A DNA stretch of 64,000 nt from JAKAXS01 sp041940525 (GTDB lineage: Bacteria > Pseudomonadota > Alphaproteobacteria > Rhizobiales > Hyphomicrobiaceae), in NCBI GenBank assembly GCA_041940525.1, contig JBGTSB010000005.1, positions 1-64,000 on the forward strand. The letters run 5' to 3'. Below, one piece after another: positions 7,407-15,896 of this stretch. The notes below the pieces were generated by a model. The model made no database searches and was not told the origin of the DNA. It was given only the letters and a program-made list of their open reading frames with translations. The position numbers were made by a program, and so were the translations under genes. Every line of letters begins with the position of its first letter. The stretch's first letter is position 1.

Positions 7407-8402
7407 TTAACCCTGCAAAGCCGCCAGCAATCGCGTCATATCGTCTGGCAGCTCGCTAGTGAAGTGGAGTGCCTCTCCCGTGCGCGGATGCTCAAATCCG
7501 AGTTCCGCCGCATGGAGGGCCTGACGTCCAAGCGCGGCCAGCGCCTCTTGGGCTGCCTCGTTGATCGTCACCGCGCGCGTCTTGAAGCCCGCACCATAGA
7601 CATCATCGCCCAGCAGCGGATTTCCGGCCGATGTCAGATGCACGCGAATTTGATGCGTGCGGCCGGTCTCCAACTCCAGCCTCAGCAGTGACACGGCTGG
7701 CCTGCCATCAACGCCATTGAAAACCTCCGCTACTTCATAGTGCGTGACAGCGTGGCGGCCATCTTCGCCGGAGACGACAGCCATCTTCAACCGGTTTGCG
7801 GGCGACCTTCCAATCGGCGCATCTATCGCTCCTTTCGGGCGGATAGGCGTACCCCACACGAGCGCCAAATAGGTCCGCTGCAGGCGCCCATCCTCGCCGT
7901 GGCTGGCAAACTGCTCCGATAATCCTTTGTGTGCGGCATCATTCTTCGCGACAACCAATAGCCCGGATGTGTCCTTGTCCAGCCGGTGCACAATGCCAGG
8001 CCGCCTAACGCCGCCAATGCCGGAAAGACTGTTGCCGCAGTGGGCAATCAGAGCATTCACCAGTGTGCCCTGCGAATGCCCCGCCGCCGGATGCACAACG
8101 AGGCCGGCTGGCTTGTTGACGACGATCACGTCATCGTCTTCAAAAACGACATCGAGAGCGATTGCCTCGGCTTGCGGTTCCGCCGGCTCCGCCTCCGGCA
8201 CCAGAACTGAAACGGCATCACCCGCTTTGATCTTATAGCCGCAGTCAGTGACAGCCTTGCCGCTGACCGAAACATGTTCAGCGCGGATCAAAGCTTGCAC
8301 GCGGGAGCGCGACAGGCCTTCGGCGCGATCCGCAATCAAGCGGTCCAGCCGGTTACCGGCATCGCCCGCGTCAGCTTCAATTGAGAATTCTTCTGCCGCC
8401 AT
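7407..8402 (-). CDS. rluD: 23S rRNA pseudouridine synthase, RluA/RluD family
   Basis: RNA-modifying enzyme of 331 residues, probably forming pseudouridines in helix 69 of 23S rRNA. An N-terminal S4 RNA-binding domain (GNRLDRLIADRAEGLSRSRVQALI) is followed by the catalytic domain with HRLDKDTSGLLVVAKN, where the Asp is the nucleophile, and GRTHQIRVHL. The length fits RluD. A small membrane-protein gene lies 51 bases upstream on the same strand. In many relatives rluD sits next to rpoH; here rpoH is about 9 kb away. Confidence 0.93.
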   Translation of the reverse strand: MAAEEFSIEADAGDAGNRLDRLIADRAEGLSRSRVQALIRAEHVSVSGKAVTDCGYKIKAGDAVSVLVPEAEPAEPQAEAIALDVVFEDDDVIVVNKPAGLVVHPAAGHSQGTLVNALIAHCGNSLSGIGGVRRPGIVHRLDKDTSGLLVVAKNDAAHKGLSEQFASHGEDGRLQRTYLALVWGTPIRPKGAIDAPIGRSPANRLKMAVVSGEDGRHAVTHYEVAEVFNGVDGRPAVSLLRLELETGRTHQIRVHLTSAGNPLLGDDVYGAGFKTRAVTINEAAQEALAALGRQALHAAELGFEHPRTGEALHFTSELPDDMTRLLAALQG

Positions 8403-8453
8403 AGCGTTCTTAGGTCCTAACCCACTGCAAACCAGACAGCGAGCGGCCGTCAG

Positions 8454-8939
8454 CTACATGGGCTGTGCGCTTGCTGTCTTCACGATGGCACGGTCTGATC
8501 CCGGCACTTGAGATAGCACCACCAACCCCATTCCGCCGACAAATGTCACGATCACCGCGAGCGTCAAGCACCAGGAGGCGGCGCCACGCCATATGCCCTG
8601 AATACGATGCCTGCGGTGAACCGCCAAGCAAGGCGCGGCCGGAACATCATCAAGATCGCCGGTACCGGTCAACCGGGCGCCGGGCATCACATCAAGCGTA
8701 CCCGATCCTGGTACATGAATTCGATCAATCGCTTGGGATAGCCCCGCCCGGCGTTTCCGGCTCTTGCGGCGCCCCTTCGTCGAGCCAAGCACCTCGGCAA
8801 ACTTGGCAACCAGTTCGACATCCGCCTTGGACTGCGACCCACCGCGCCGCGGATTGCGCCGCCGCGGGGTTGGCCTTGAGCCATGATTGGAAGCCTTGCG
8901 AACGGCGGATGATGGACGGGAGGTTTTTTCAGTGGGCAT
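8454..8939 (-). CDS. Hypothetical basic protein with a C-terminal membrane helix
   Basis: A 161-residue protein of unknown function. The first ~75 residues are rich in Arg, Lys and Ser (PRRRNPRRGG, KGRRKSRKRR). A single hydrophobic stretch (CLTLAVIVTFVGGMGLVVL) lies near the C-terminus, giving a probable tail-anchored topology. The ATG at 8939 was chosen because the longer in-frame extension looks non-coding. It ends about 50 bases before rluD on the same strand. No known domain is recognised. Confidence 0.6.
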   Translation of the reverse strand: MPTEKTSRPSSAVRKASNHGSRPTPRRRNPRRGGSQSKADVELVAKFAEVLGSTKGRRKSRKRRAGLSQAIDRIHVPGSGTLDVMPGARLTGTGDLDDVPAAPCLAVHRRHRIQGIWRGAASWCLTLAVIVTFVGGMGLVVLSQVPGSDRAIVKTASAQPM

Positions 8940-9088
8940 AACGCTGAGCACACACGCACGAGACCTAAAGGAAACCCACCAATACCGCACACCCCTTAAC
9001 GCCTCCTGAACCCACCGGGAGGTCGCGCAAGTGCACAAGTGTGCTAAAGCAACGGGTCTTGGAACATGGCTGCGGGAGGACGGGACAC

Positions 9089-9676
9089 ATGCTGCCACTT
9101 ATTATCGGGATCGTGATCTTCCTCGGGGTTCATCTCATCCCGACATCACCGGAACTGAAGAACGGACTGGTCGAACGGTTCGGAGCCACGGCCTACAAAA
9201 TTGGCTTTGCCGTCGTCTCTCTCATCGGCCTTGTCGTTATCATCCTCGGTTACCACAAGCTCCAAATCCTGCCGGAGAAGAACGTGACGCTGTGGTACCC
9301 GCCGATCTTCATGCGCCACATCGCGGTCGCGTTGATGCTGCCAGCGATGATTTTCCTCGCTGCCTATTTCATCCCATCGCGCATTCGCAGCGCCATAAAA
9401 CACCCGATGCTGGTCGCCATCAAAACCTGGGCCTTGGCACACCTGCTGGCAAACGGAGACCTCGCCTCAGTCATCCTGTTCGGCAGCTTCCTGGCCTACG
9501 CGGTTTACGATCGCATCTCCATGAAGCGACGCCCGGCCGAGACGCCCAGTACGAGCCCGTCGATCATCAACGATATTGCAGTCGTCGTACTTGGGGCGGC
9601 ATTCTTCGCTTTCTTCTTGTTGTGGGCACACGAATATCTCATCGGCGTCGATCCACTGCAGTTGGTTGCGATCTAA
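9089..9676 (+). CDS. NnrU family membrane protein
   Basis: Integral membrane protein of 195 residues of the NnrU family, linked in some denitrifiers to nitric-oxide metabolism, though no denitrification gene lies nearby. Family features: FLGVHLIPTSPELKN, then multiple hydrophobic helices, with MRHIAVALMLPAMI and the conserved KHPMLVAIKTWALAHLLANGDLAS. The ATG follows GGGAGGACGGG; the longer upstream in-frame ATG was discarded because it adds a non-hydrophobic, poorly coding extension. A terminator follows. Confidence 0.88.
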   Translation: MLPLIIGIVIFLGVHLIPTSPELKNGLVERFGATAYKIGFAVVSLIGLVVIILGYHKLQILPEKNVTLWYPPIFMRHIAVALMLPAMIFLAAYFIPSRIRSAIKHPMLVAIKTWALAHLLANGDLASVILFGSFLAYAVYDRISMKRRPAETPSTSPSIINDIAVVVLGAAFFAFFLLWAHEYLIGVDPLQLVAI

Positions 9677-9701
9677 GACAGCAATCGGCAAGCCCAACGA
9701 T

Positions 9702-9731
9702 AAAGCCCAGGCCAACGCTGGCCTGGGCTTT
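9702..9731. terminator. Bidirectional terminator between nnrU and an L,D-transpeptidase gene
   Basis: A perfect 12-bp stem (AAAGCCCAGGCC and its complement, loop AACGCT) with A/T ends on both sides, between two convergent genes. Confidence 0.8.
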
Positions 9732-9755
9732 ATCATGTTTCGGCTGAGGCCGCGG

Positions 9756-11582
9756 TTAGTTGCGCGTCAGCACGATGAAGTCGGTGTACTTGCCAGTCTC
9801 GTTGCTGATGCCAAGGTCGGTGATGATCACCGAAGAACCGGGCTTCATGAGGTCTTGTATCCGCTCGCGTGCATCCTTGCTCACCTCAATCCGGTCCCAA
9901 GCGGCCTTCGCCGTCTGGCGCACAGCAGGCACGGGCGCTGGCACGTCCTTTTCCTTGTCAGCCTTCTTCTTCTTCGTGCTCTTCTTCTCTGAGCTTGACT
10001 TGCCAGGAATGGAAATGGCGTTCCACTGCAGCTCGGTCTTGCCATCGTTAGCGTAATCGAGCGCGGTGTAGAGATGCGTGCCCAGCGGCTTGTCAGAGTC
10101 CTGGATGGTCACGTCCGTCTCGAAGATCGGAGTATACTTCTGCCGAACATAGAGCTTGCCCGTCTTGCGGCTGATGAAGACAGAAACCGGGCGGTTCCTC
10201 AGCTTCTCAGCCTCTTTGATATTGGCAAGCTTGGCACCGGCCTTGCGTAACGACACCTTGGCTTCGCCCAACGCATCGATCGATGCTTTGCGCGTCTTCT
10301 CTAGTGTCTCAAGCTTCGCCTCAACTTCCTCGACAGCTGTCTCACCATCTTTCGCAGCCACTTTCGCGGCGTCAACGGCATCGGTAAGGGCAAGCGCTTC
10401 AGCCTCAAGCGCCTTTTCCTTCTCGATCGCAGCGGCCCGCTCTTCGGCACTCAATGGAGACGTGCCCGCAAACTCCTTGAAGTAAGCTTTCAAAGCCTTG
10501 TTCGCTTTCGCGCGATCATCCTTGGCGTCTTCAACAGCCTTCTTCAACTTGCGCGCTTCGCGTTTGGCTTCTACCAGTGCCTTGCGCGCGTCCTTGATGT
10601 CGGCAACAGCCGTCTTGGCCGCTTCGAGATGCTTATCCTTGTCAGCCTTGGCTTTTTCGATCGCGGATTCGACCTCCGCGCGTTCCGCTATACGCTTCGC
10701 CCGGTATGGCGAATACTGCGGAGCCGCTGCAAGCGCGGTAGCATCATCGGCTGTGATACCGATATTGCCCGTCAAAGCATTGGCATTTGTGTTTTCAACT
10801 GAAGCCGTCTGGATTTGACCAGTATCGCGGCGGCCCCTGTCGTTAGCCGCTGATTGAGCGACGGTATCCTTGATATCAGGCGGATAAGACCGGAACAGCT
10901 TGGAATGGGTAAAGGCCTCTGGCGCCACCGGGTCTTTGGTGACAACCACGCGCGTGCCCATCTCCGTCATCGAAAACAGCTTCTTGGAGAAGCTATGCGG
11001 AAGACGAACACAGCCATGCGAAGCCGGGTACCCAGGCAAATGACCCGCATGCATGGCAACGCCTGACCATGTCAGCCTTTGCATGTTCGGCATCGGTGCG
11101 CTGTCATAAAGATTGGAGAAGTGCGTCCGCCGCTTCTGCAGGATGGAAAAAATACCAGTCGGCGTACGATGACCGCGCGCGCCCGAGGAAATCGGCGCCT
11201 CTGCGATCTGCTCTTCAGCGTCGTAGACGTACACGCGCTGCTTGTTCAGCGACACCATCAAAAATAACGGCCGGCCGTCATCCTTGAACTCCGAATGCGT
11301 GACGGCGGGCTTTTGCCGCTTACTATTCGGCCGCGAACGTTGTGGGCGCTGGCGCCGGCGTGGACGATACCTGCGTTCGGAATAGCCGAAGACTGAGTCT
11401 CCGAGGTAGCTCCATCCCGAGTTGTATTGATTTCGCGCGATAGCACGCGATGGAAATAGCGCGGCGGCCAAGGCCACGACAGCTAACAGCGCGGCCCCAA
11501 AAAAGACCGTCGCGTTGAAGCTCGAACATTTGGCGTCACGGTATGCGCGGCAGCCGGTGGTCCCAAATCCCTGCATAAGCAC
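9756..11582 (-). CDS. L,D-transpeptidase family protein with coiled coil and degenerate second YkuD-like domain
   Basis: Envelope protein of 608 residues predicted to form or edit 3-3 peptidoglycan cross-links or attach proteins to peptidoglycan. Order: membrane anchor (about 26-44), Arg-rich linker (70-92), YkuD catalytic domain (about 104-215) with AMHAGHLPGYPASHGCVRL and catalytic Cys near 191, a long Ala/Lys/Glu coiled coil (about 295-460), then a second region (about 466-605) that starts like a YkuD domain (VSVFISRKTGKLYVRQ) but lacks the His/Cys motif. A Lys-rich patch (KKSTKKKKADKEK) interrupts it. The gene ends at a bidirectional terminator. Confidence 0.88.
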   Translation of the reverse strand: MLMQGFGTTGCRAYRDAKCSSFNATVFFGAALLAVVALAAALFPSRAIARNQYNSGWSYLGDSVFGYSERRYRPRRRQRPQRSRPNSKRQKPAVTHSEFKDDGRPLFLMVSLNKQRVYVYDAEEQIAEAPISSGARGHRTPTGIFSILQKRRTHFSNLYDSAPMPNMQRLTWSGVAMHAGHLPGYPASHGCVRLPHSFSKKLFSMTEMGTRVVVTKDPVAPEAFTHSKLFRSYPPDIKDTVAQSAANDRGRRDTGQIQTASVENTNANALTGNIGITADDATALAAAPQYSPYRAKRIAERAEVESAIEKAKADKDKHLEAAKTAVADIKDARKALVEAKREARKLKKAVEDAKDDRAKANKALKAYFKEFAGTSPLSAEERAAAIEKEKALEAEALALTDAVDAAKVAAKDGETAVEEVEAKLETLEKTRKASIDALGEAKVSLRKAGAKLANIKEAEKLRNRPVSVFISRKTGKLYVRQKYTPIFETDVTIQDSDKPLGTHLYTALDYANDGKTELQWNAISIPGKSSSEKKSTKKKKADKEKDVPAPVPAVRQTAKAAWDRIEVSKDARERIQDLMKPGSSVIITDLGISNETGKYTDFIVLTRN

Positions 11583-11839
11583 GGTAAGTCCCCCTAGAAA
11601 TTACTAAGCAAAAAGCTCTTTGCTGCGACTAGAGCCCTACTCGCCTTATGAAAGGTTTACAGACGCAAAACGTGCTAGGCAATGTGGCTCGCATGCCATA
11701 CTGCATGTCGCCAAGTTGCTGTGGCGATTAGTCAACGAATTGAAATTAATCTGCCTTTTCTTTGAGCATCTGGCGTATGCCGCCTTTGCCACATATGATC
11801 GGGGCACGAGAGGCCAAGTCCAAAAGAGTACTTTGAAAA

Positions 11840-12724
11840 ATGTCCCAGCAACCGCAAATCAAGCGGCTCATGGCGCCCCATATCACCGCCCTGAAGGGTG
11901 AGCGCCCAATCGTATCGTTAACCTCCTATCACGCGCATACCGCAGCCATTGCGGACAAACACTGTGATTTCCTCTTGGTTGGAGACAGCCTTGGGATGGT
12001 CATGCACGGCCATGAGACCACGGTCCCGGTCACGCTGGATCTGATGATCATGCACGGCCGCGCCGTTGTTCGCGGGGCCAAGCGCGCCCTCGTCGTTGTC
12101 GACATGCCGTTCGGGTCATACGAAGAAAGCCCCTCCGTGGCATTCCGCAATGCCGCCCGCGTGATGAAGGAAACAGACTGCGGAGCCGTCAAACTTGAGG
12201 GCGGACGGCGCATGTCCGAGACCATCAAGTATCTGGTCGATCGCGGAATTCCTGTGATGGCTCACATCGGGTTGACGCCACAGTCCATCAACGTCATCGG
12301 CGGCTTCAAGGCCCAGGGCCGGTCCCAGAACGAATGGGACGCGCTGGAGGAAGACGCTCGCTTGGTCGCCGAAGCCGGCGCCTTCGCCGTCGTACTGGAA
12401 GCGATCGCCGCCCCATTGGCCGAGCGCATCACCAAGGCCATCCCAATTCCGACCATAGGTATCGGCGCCTCTGCCTCCTGCGACGGCCAAATCCTCGTTA
12501 TGGAAGACATGTTGGGCATCACCCCACGCGTTCCAAAATTCGTCAAGGAATTCGGAGCCATAGGCGACGCAATCGAGCGCGCGATCGCCGGCTACGCGAG
12601 CGAAGTTCGAGCCGGCACCTTCCCCACGCCTGCCCACACATACGAAATGCGCGGCCAGCATGCGCCGGACACGGCTTCAAAGGAGAAACGAGCCACGAAA
12701 AAGCCGAAAATTCCCAGCACTTAG
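11840..12724 (+). CDS. panB: 3-methyl-2-oxobutanoate hydroxymethyltransferase (ketopantoate hydroxymethyltransferase)
   Basis: First committed enzyme of pantothenate/CoA synthesis, adding a hydroxymethyl group from methylenetetrahydrofolate to 2-oxoisovalerate. It has 294 residues. Conserved: LTSYHAHTAAIAD, LLVGDSLGMVMHGHETT, VKLEGG, MAHIGLTPQS and IGIGASASCDGQILVMEDMLG. A Lys-rich tail (KEKRATKKPKIP) extends beyond the usual barrel. The panB-TPR-bamB order is common in rhizobia. Confidence 0.96.
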   Translation: MSQQPQIKRLMAPHITALKGERPIVSLTSYHAHTAAIADKHCDFLLVGDSLGMVMHGHETTVPVTLDLMIMHGRAVVRGAKRALVVVDMPFGSYEESPSVAFRNAARVMKETDCGAVKLEGGRRMSETIKYLVDRGIPVMAHIGLTPQSINVIGGFKAQGRSQNEWDALEEDARLVAEAGAFAVVLEAIAAPLAERITKAIPIPTIGIGASASCDGQILVMEDMLGITPRVPKFVKEFGAIGDAIERAIAGYASEVRAGTFPTPAHTYEMRGQHAPDTASKEKRATKKPKIPST

Positions 12725-12881
12725 CGCGCCGGACGGGGATTATCAGTTAATTTCAGACCATTCGGCGCGGCCAACGTCACGCAGCTGTTGCACGCCGCGA
12801 CCAGAGCGCTATCTATGCAGCCGGAAATCGGGCGGCGAAACGGCGTCCAAAAACAAGCAATCGAATTGAAGCAGGGGCCGT

Positions 12882-13772
12882 ATGGTCGACAATAACGACA
12901 ACCTAATGCGCGAAGTCCAGGAAGAGGTTCGCAAGGAACAACTTGCAAAACTCTGGGATAAGTACGGCGTCTACGTGATCGGTCTGGTTGCCATCTTCGT
13001 TGCCGGAATTGGCGCCTACCAACTCTACAAAGGCCGCCAAGCCTCACTCGCCAGCGAAGGCGGCACACTCTACAGCCAAGCCCAGGATGAGCTGACTGAT
13101 GGAAAGACGAAAGAGGCACTCAAGACCTTCGAAACATTGGAAAATGGCGGACACTCAGGCTATTCGGCTCTGGCCGGGCTACAGATCGCCGGCGCAGATC
13201 TAAAGGCTGGCAAACAGGCCGAGGCGAAGAAAAAATTCGACGCCGTCGCCAACGATGCAAACGCTGATCCGATCCTGCGGAACTTCGCGACGTTGCAGTC
13301 CACCGCACTCGATATCGGCAGCGCCGGGTTGCCGGAAATCAAGAATCGCCTCAACACCCTTGCTCAGGATGGAAATCCTTGGCGTCACTATGCATGGGAA
13401 CTACTCGGCATGGCGGCTTACGAGGCGGGCGACTTTACAGAAGCTACCACGCAATTTGACCGTATCCTGAGCGATCCAGACGCGCCGCAGGGCGTCGCGG
13501 CCCGAGTAAAGGTGCTCATGGGCACCATTGTTTCAAAAACTCTGGCCAAGACATCGCCACCAGCGTCCCCTGCCGCATCTGCGTCTCAGTCTGAGGGCAA
13601 AAAAGAGCAAGCGGCCGGATCGAAACCAGAAGAGAAGAAGACGCCGGAGAAGGCTGAAGCTTCAAGCGCTTCTGACGATGGCAAAGATGCAAAGCCGGTA
13701 CCATCTGGTGCCGAACCCGCCGCCAAGGAACCGGCTGCTAGCGAAACGCCGTCTCCGGACGCAAAGAAATAG
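12882..13772 (+). CDS. YfgM-like TPR membrane protein
   Basis: Single-pass membrane protein of 296 residues with a periplasmic tetratricopeptide-like domain, resembling YfgM, an ancillary SecYEG and periplasmic chaperone partner in E. coli. Features: cytoplasmic N-terminus REVQEEVRKEQLAKLWDKYG, one helix (VYVIGLVAIFVAGIGAYQLY, about 28-47), helical repeats to about 205, then a disordered Ala/Lys/Glu/Ser-rich tail. It is immediately followed by bamB, the pairing seen in many proteobacteria. The long charged tail is lineage-specific. Function is inferred from family and neighbour. Confidence 0.85.
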   Translation: MVDNNDNLMREVQEEVRKEQLAKLWDKYGVYVIGLVAIFVAGIGAYQLYKGRQASLASEGGTLYSQAQDELTDGKTKEALKTFETLENGGHSGYSALAGLQIAGADLKAGKQAEAKKKFDAVANDANADPILRNFATLQSTALDIGSAGLPEIKNRLNTLAQDGNPWRHYAWELLGMAAYEAGDFTEATTQFDRILSDPDAPQGVAARVKVLMGTIVSKTLAKTSPPASPAASASQSEGKKEQAAGSKPEEKKTPEKAEASSASDDGKDAKPVPSGAEPAAKEPAASETPSPDAKK

Positions 13773-13804
13773 CGGAGCTGCTTGACCTGATGAGGCTGGA
13801 GAAA

Positions 13805-15187
13805 ATGAAACGACCAAGCCTGATCCTGGCCCTCCTGGCCGCCACCGTCAGCATGTCCGCATGCTCCGACAGCCTGCCGAGCTTGCCGAAGGTAAGCGAA
13901 CTCAATCCGTTCAAGAAAAACCAAGTGCCGCTGCCCGGACGGCGCATCTCCGTTCTGAAGGCTGAGAACAAGATGCCCGGCGAGCGGGCCGAGAACGCCG
14001 GCCCCGTCGTACTGCCCCCTCTGCGCTCGAACGCCGATTGGACCCAACCCGGCGGCGAACCCACCAACGTCACCGGCCATCTTTCATTCGGCGGCGTCCG
14101 CCAAACCGCATGGTCCGCGAGCGCCGGCACAGGTTCCAGCAAGACCGGCCGGGTGACCGCGCCACCAATCGTCTACGACAACAAGGTGTTCACACTCGAC
14201 GCCGATGGCATGGTCACTGCCTTTTCCGCGTCTGGCGGATCGCGGCTTTGGCGCACCCAACTCATCCCTAAAGCGAAAGGCGAGGTTGCTTCACCGAGCC
14301 TTACCTCGCAGATCTTTTCTCTGGGCGCCAGCAACGGCGGTGGGGGCTACGGTGGTGGCTTAGCAATTGACGGCGGACGCCTCTACGGCGTGAGCGGACA
14401 CGGCGGCGTCTTCGCCCTCGATCCCAACTCCGGCAAGGTTCTCTGGGAAAAGAACATTGGTATCCCTGTCCGCGCCGCGCCAACGGCAACGGGCGACCGG
14501 GTCTACGTGATCACGGTCGAAGGCCGCTTCCTCTGTCTGTCCGGAATTGACGGGACGGAACTGTGGGCCACGCGCGGACTGCCGCAGCAAGCCAGCCGCG
14601 TGATGAGCACGAGCCCCGCCTCCAACGGCGACCTTGTGGTCGTACCGTATCCGTCTGGTGATGTCGTTGCTCTGCGCGTCATCGACGGAACCGCCGTATG
14701 GTCCGAAAGCTTGTCGCGCACGCGCACTACAAGCCAGATGACGACGTTGAGTGACGCGGCAAGCCCAGCAATCGATAACGACATGGTCATCTCCGTCAGC
14801 CACGCCGGGCGACTCGTGGCAACGAACACGGAAACAGGGGAACGCGTTTGGACACTTACTGTCGCCAGCACACAAATCCCGTGTGTAGCTGGAGACACCG
14901 TCTTCGTCGTGGATACCACCGGTCAACTGATGGCGCTCGACAAGGCAGACGGAAAAATCCGCTGGTCCAAGAAGCTGCCTGGCGGCACCCTGTTTGCAGG
15001 ACCAGTACTGGCAGGCGGAAACTTATGGCTCGCCTCCGAAAAGGGCGACGTGTTGGGCGTGAACGCCGCCACCGGCGATGTTGTTGGAAAACGTGCGCTC
15101 GGCGATCCCGTCTTCGTGCCACCGGTCATCGCACAAGGCCGGATGTATGTCCTGAGCGACGACGCGACCCTGTACGCATTGAACTAA
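13805..15187 (+). CDS. bamB: Outer-membrane assembly lipoprotein BamB-like (PQQ-repeat beta-propeller)
   Basis: Probable lipoprotein of the BAM complex that assists outer-membrane beta-barrel insertion. The signal MKRPSLILALLAATVSMSAC ends at the lipidated cysteine. Repeated PQQ-like blades follow (VYDNKVFTLDADGMVTAF, GKVLWEKNIG, GDRVYVITVEGRFLCL, RVWTLT, KIRWSKKLPG, DDATLYALN). The ATG at 13805 has GGAG at good distance; an ATG 15 bases upstream is an alternative. In relatives the GTPase gene der usually follows bamB; here a repeat-rich non-coding stretch follows. Confidence 0.92.
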   Translation: MKRPSLILALLAATVSMSACSDSLPSLPKVSELNPFKKNQVPLPGRRISVLKAENKMPGERAENAGPVVLPPLRSNADWTQPGGEPTNVTGHLSFGGVRQTAWSASAGTGSSKTGRVTAPPIVYDNKVFTLDADGMVTAFSASGGSRLWRTQLIPKAKGEVASPSLTSQIFSLGASNGGGGYGGGLAIDGGRLYGVSGHGGVFALDPNSGKVLWEKNIGIPVRAAPTATGDRVYVITVEGRFLCLSGIDGTELWATRGLPQQASRVMSTSPASNGDLVVVPYPSGDVVALRVIDGTAVWSESLSRTRTTSQMTTLSDAASPAIDNDMVISVSHAGRLVATNTETGERVWTLTVASTQIPCVAGDTVFVVDTTGQLMALDKADGKIRWSKKLPGGTLFAGPVLAGGNLWLASEKGDVLGVNAATGDVVGKRALGDPVFVPPVIAQGRMYVLSDDATLYALN

Positions 15188-15215
15188 GCCAACGGCTCGC
15201 CACTCTCCCTACTAT

Positions 15216-15234
15216 GCCATCTTTTCCCAGCGTC
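15216..15234. repeat. Left copy of 19-bp direct repeat (matches the holC 3' end)
   Basis: gccatcttttcccagcgtc, identical in 18 of 19 positions to 15901-15919, which encodes the last residues of HolC. On the minus strand the copy reads RWEKMA-stop, compared with RWEKIA-stop in holC. Confidence 0.75.
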
Positions 15235-15322
15235 AGCTGCACGGCGAAATCATCGCCGCTCTGCACGCCGGGGCATACCCAGCTTCCGTCTCATAATCCG
15301 CTGATGACACCTCAATGCGACC

Positions 15323-15536
15323 TGTCGTGGATGCCCGCCCCACGCGGGCATGACGTTTGGAGAGAGCGGCCGGACTGCCGGATGGCTTCACGAGGATGTG
15401 AGGTTACTTCGAATAATCCGCGGCGGCGCTCAGCGCCGGGCCGACTTGCAGCCTGGCCCGATCAAGATCCGGCGGAGTAGGCGCAAACCATCACCCCCAC
15501 CAACGTCATCATCACGAAGGTGATGATCCACGACAC
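15323..15536. repeat. Island repeat unit A
   Basis: Order within the unit: TGTCGTGGATGCCCGCC hairpin, a CGGCCGGACT...GATGGCTTC block, then a block ending in CACCAACGTCATCATCA with a second hairpin. The minus strand can be read as a 24-residue hydrophobic peptide from GTG at 15536 (VSWIITFVMMTLVG...), ending at 15462; whether it is translated is unknown. Confidence 0.75.
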
Positions 15537-15631
15537 GTGTGTTCTGGCTCGACGATTTTGTGATCGGCAACGGCGAAATCTGCGGCGGTGGATGGGCTTG
15601 GCACACCGCTGACATCGCAGCTGTGGTGACG

Positions 15632-15839
15632 TGTCGTGGATGCCCGCCTTCGCGGGCAGGACGTTCGGGAGGGGAGGTGAGGTACGGCCGGACTCCCCGA
15701 TGGCTTTGCGGGGACGTGAGGTACGGCCAAAGCAGCCGGGCGGCCTTGCGGCCTAACCCGATCTAGGACTCGGGCGGCGTAGGCGAAAACCCATCATCCC
15801 CACCAACGTCATCATCAGGAAGGTGATGATCCACGGCAC
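15632..15839. repeat. Island repeat unit B
   Basis: Collinear with unit A, offset by about 305-319 bases, with the same three blocks and both hairpins. The minus strand can be read as a 28-residue peptide from GTG at 15839 (VPWIITFLMMTLVGMMGF and a basic tail RLRRPSPRSG), ending at 15753. Confidence 0.75.
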
Positions 15840-15896
15840 CGAAGCTCTGGCTAGACGGCCAAAAGCAGCAATGCGCTCACGCAGACCATCACGCCG

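Larger units (their letters stand above)
15188..15896. other. Repeat-rich non-coding island between bamB and holC
   Basis: No normal gene is supported. It contains two collinear divergent copies of a ~215-bp unit, each with a TGCCCGC/GCGGGCA hairpin at one end and an ATCATCA/TGATGAT hairpin at the other. The island is bounded by a 19-bp near-perfect direct repeat whose right copy is the end of holC. Confidence 0.7.

Noticed and set aside
15188..15896. CRISPR array or insertion sequence in the repeat island
   Set aside because: Only two diverged long units, no regular short repeats with spacers, and no transposase frame.
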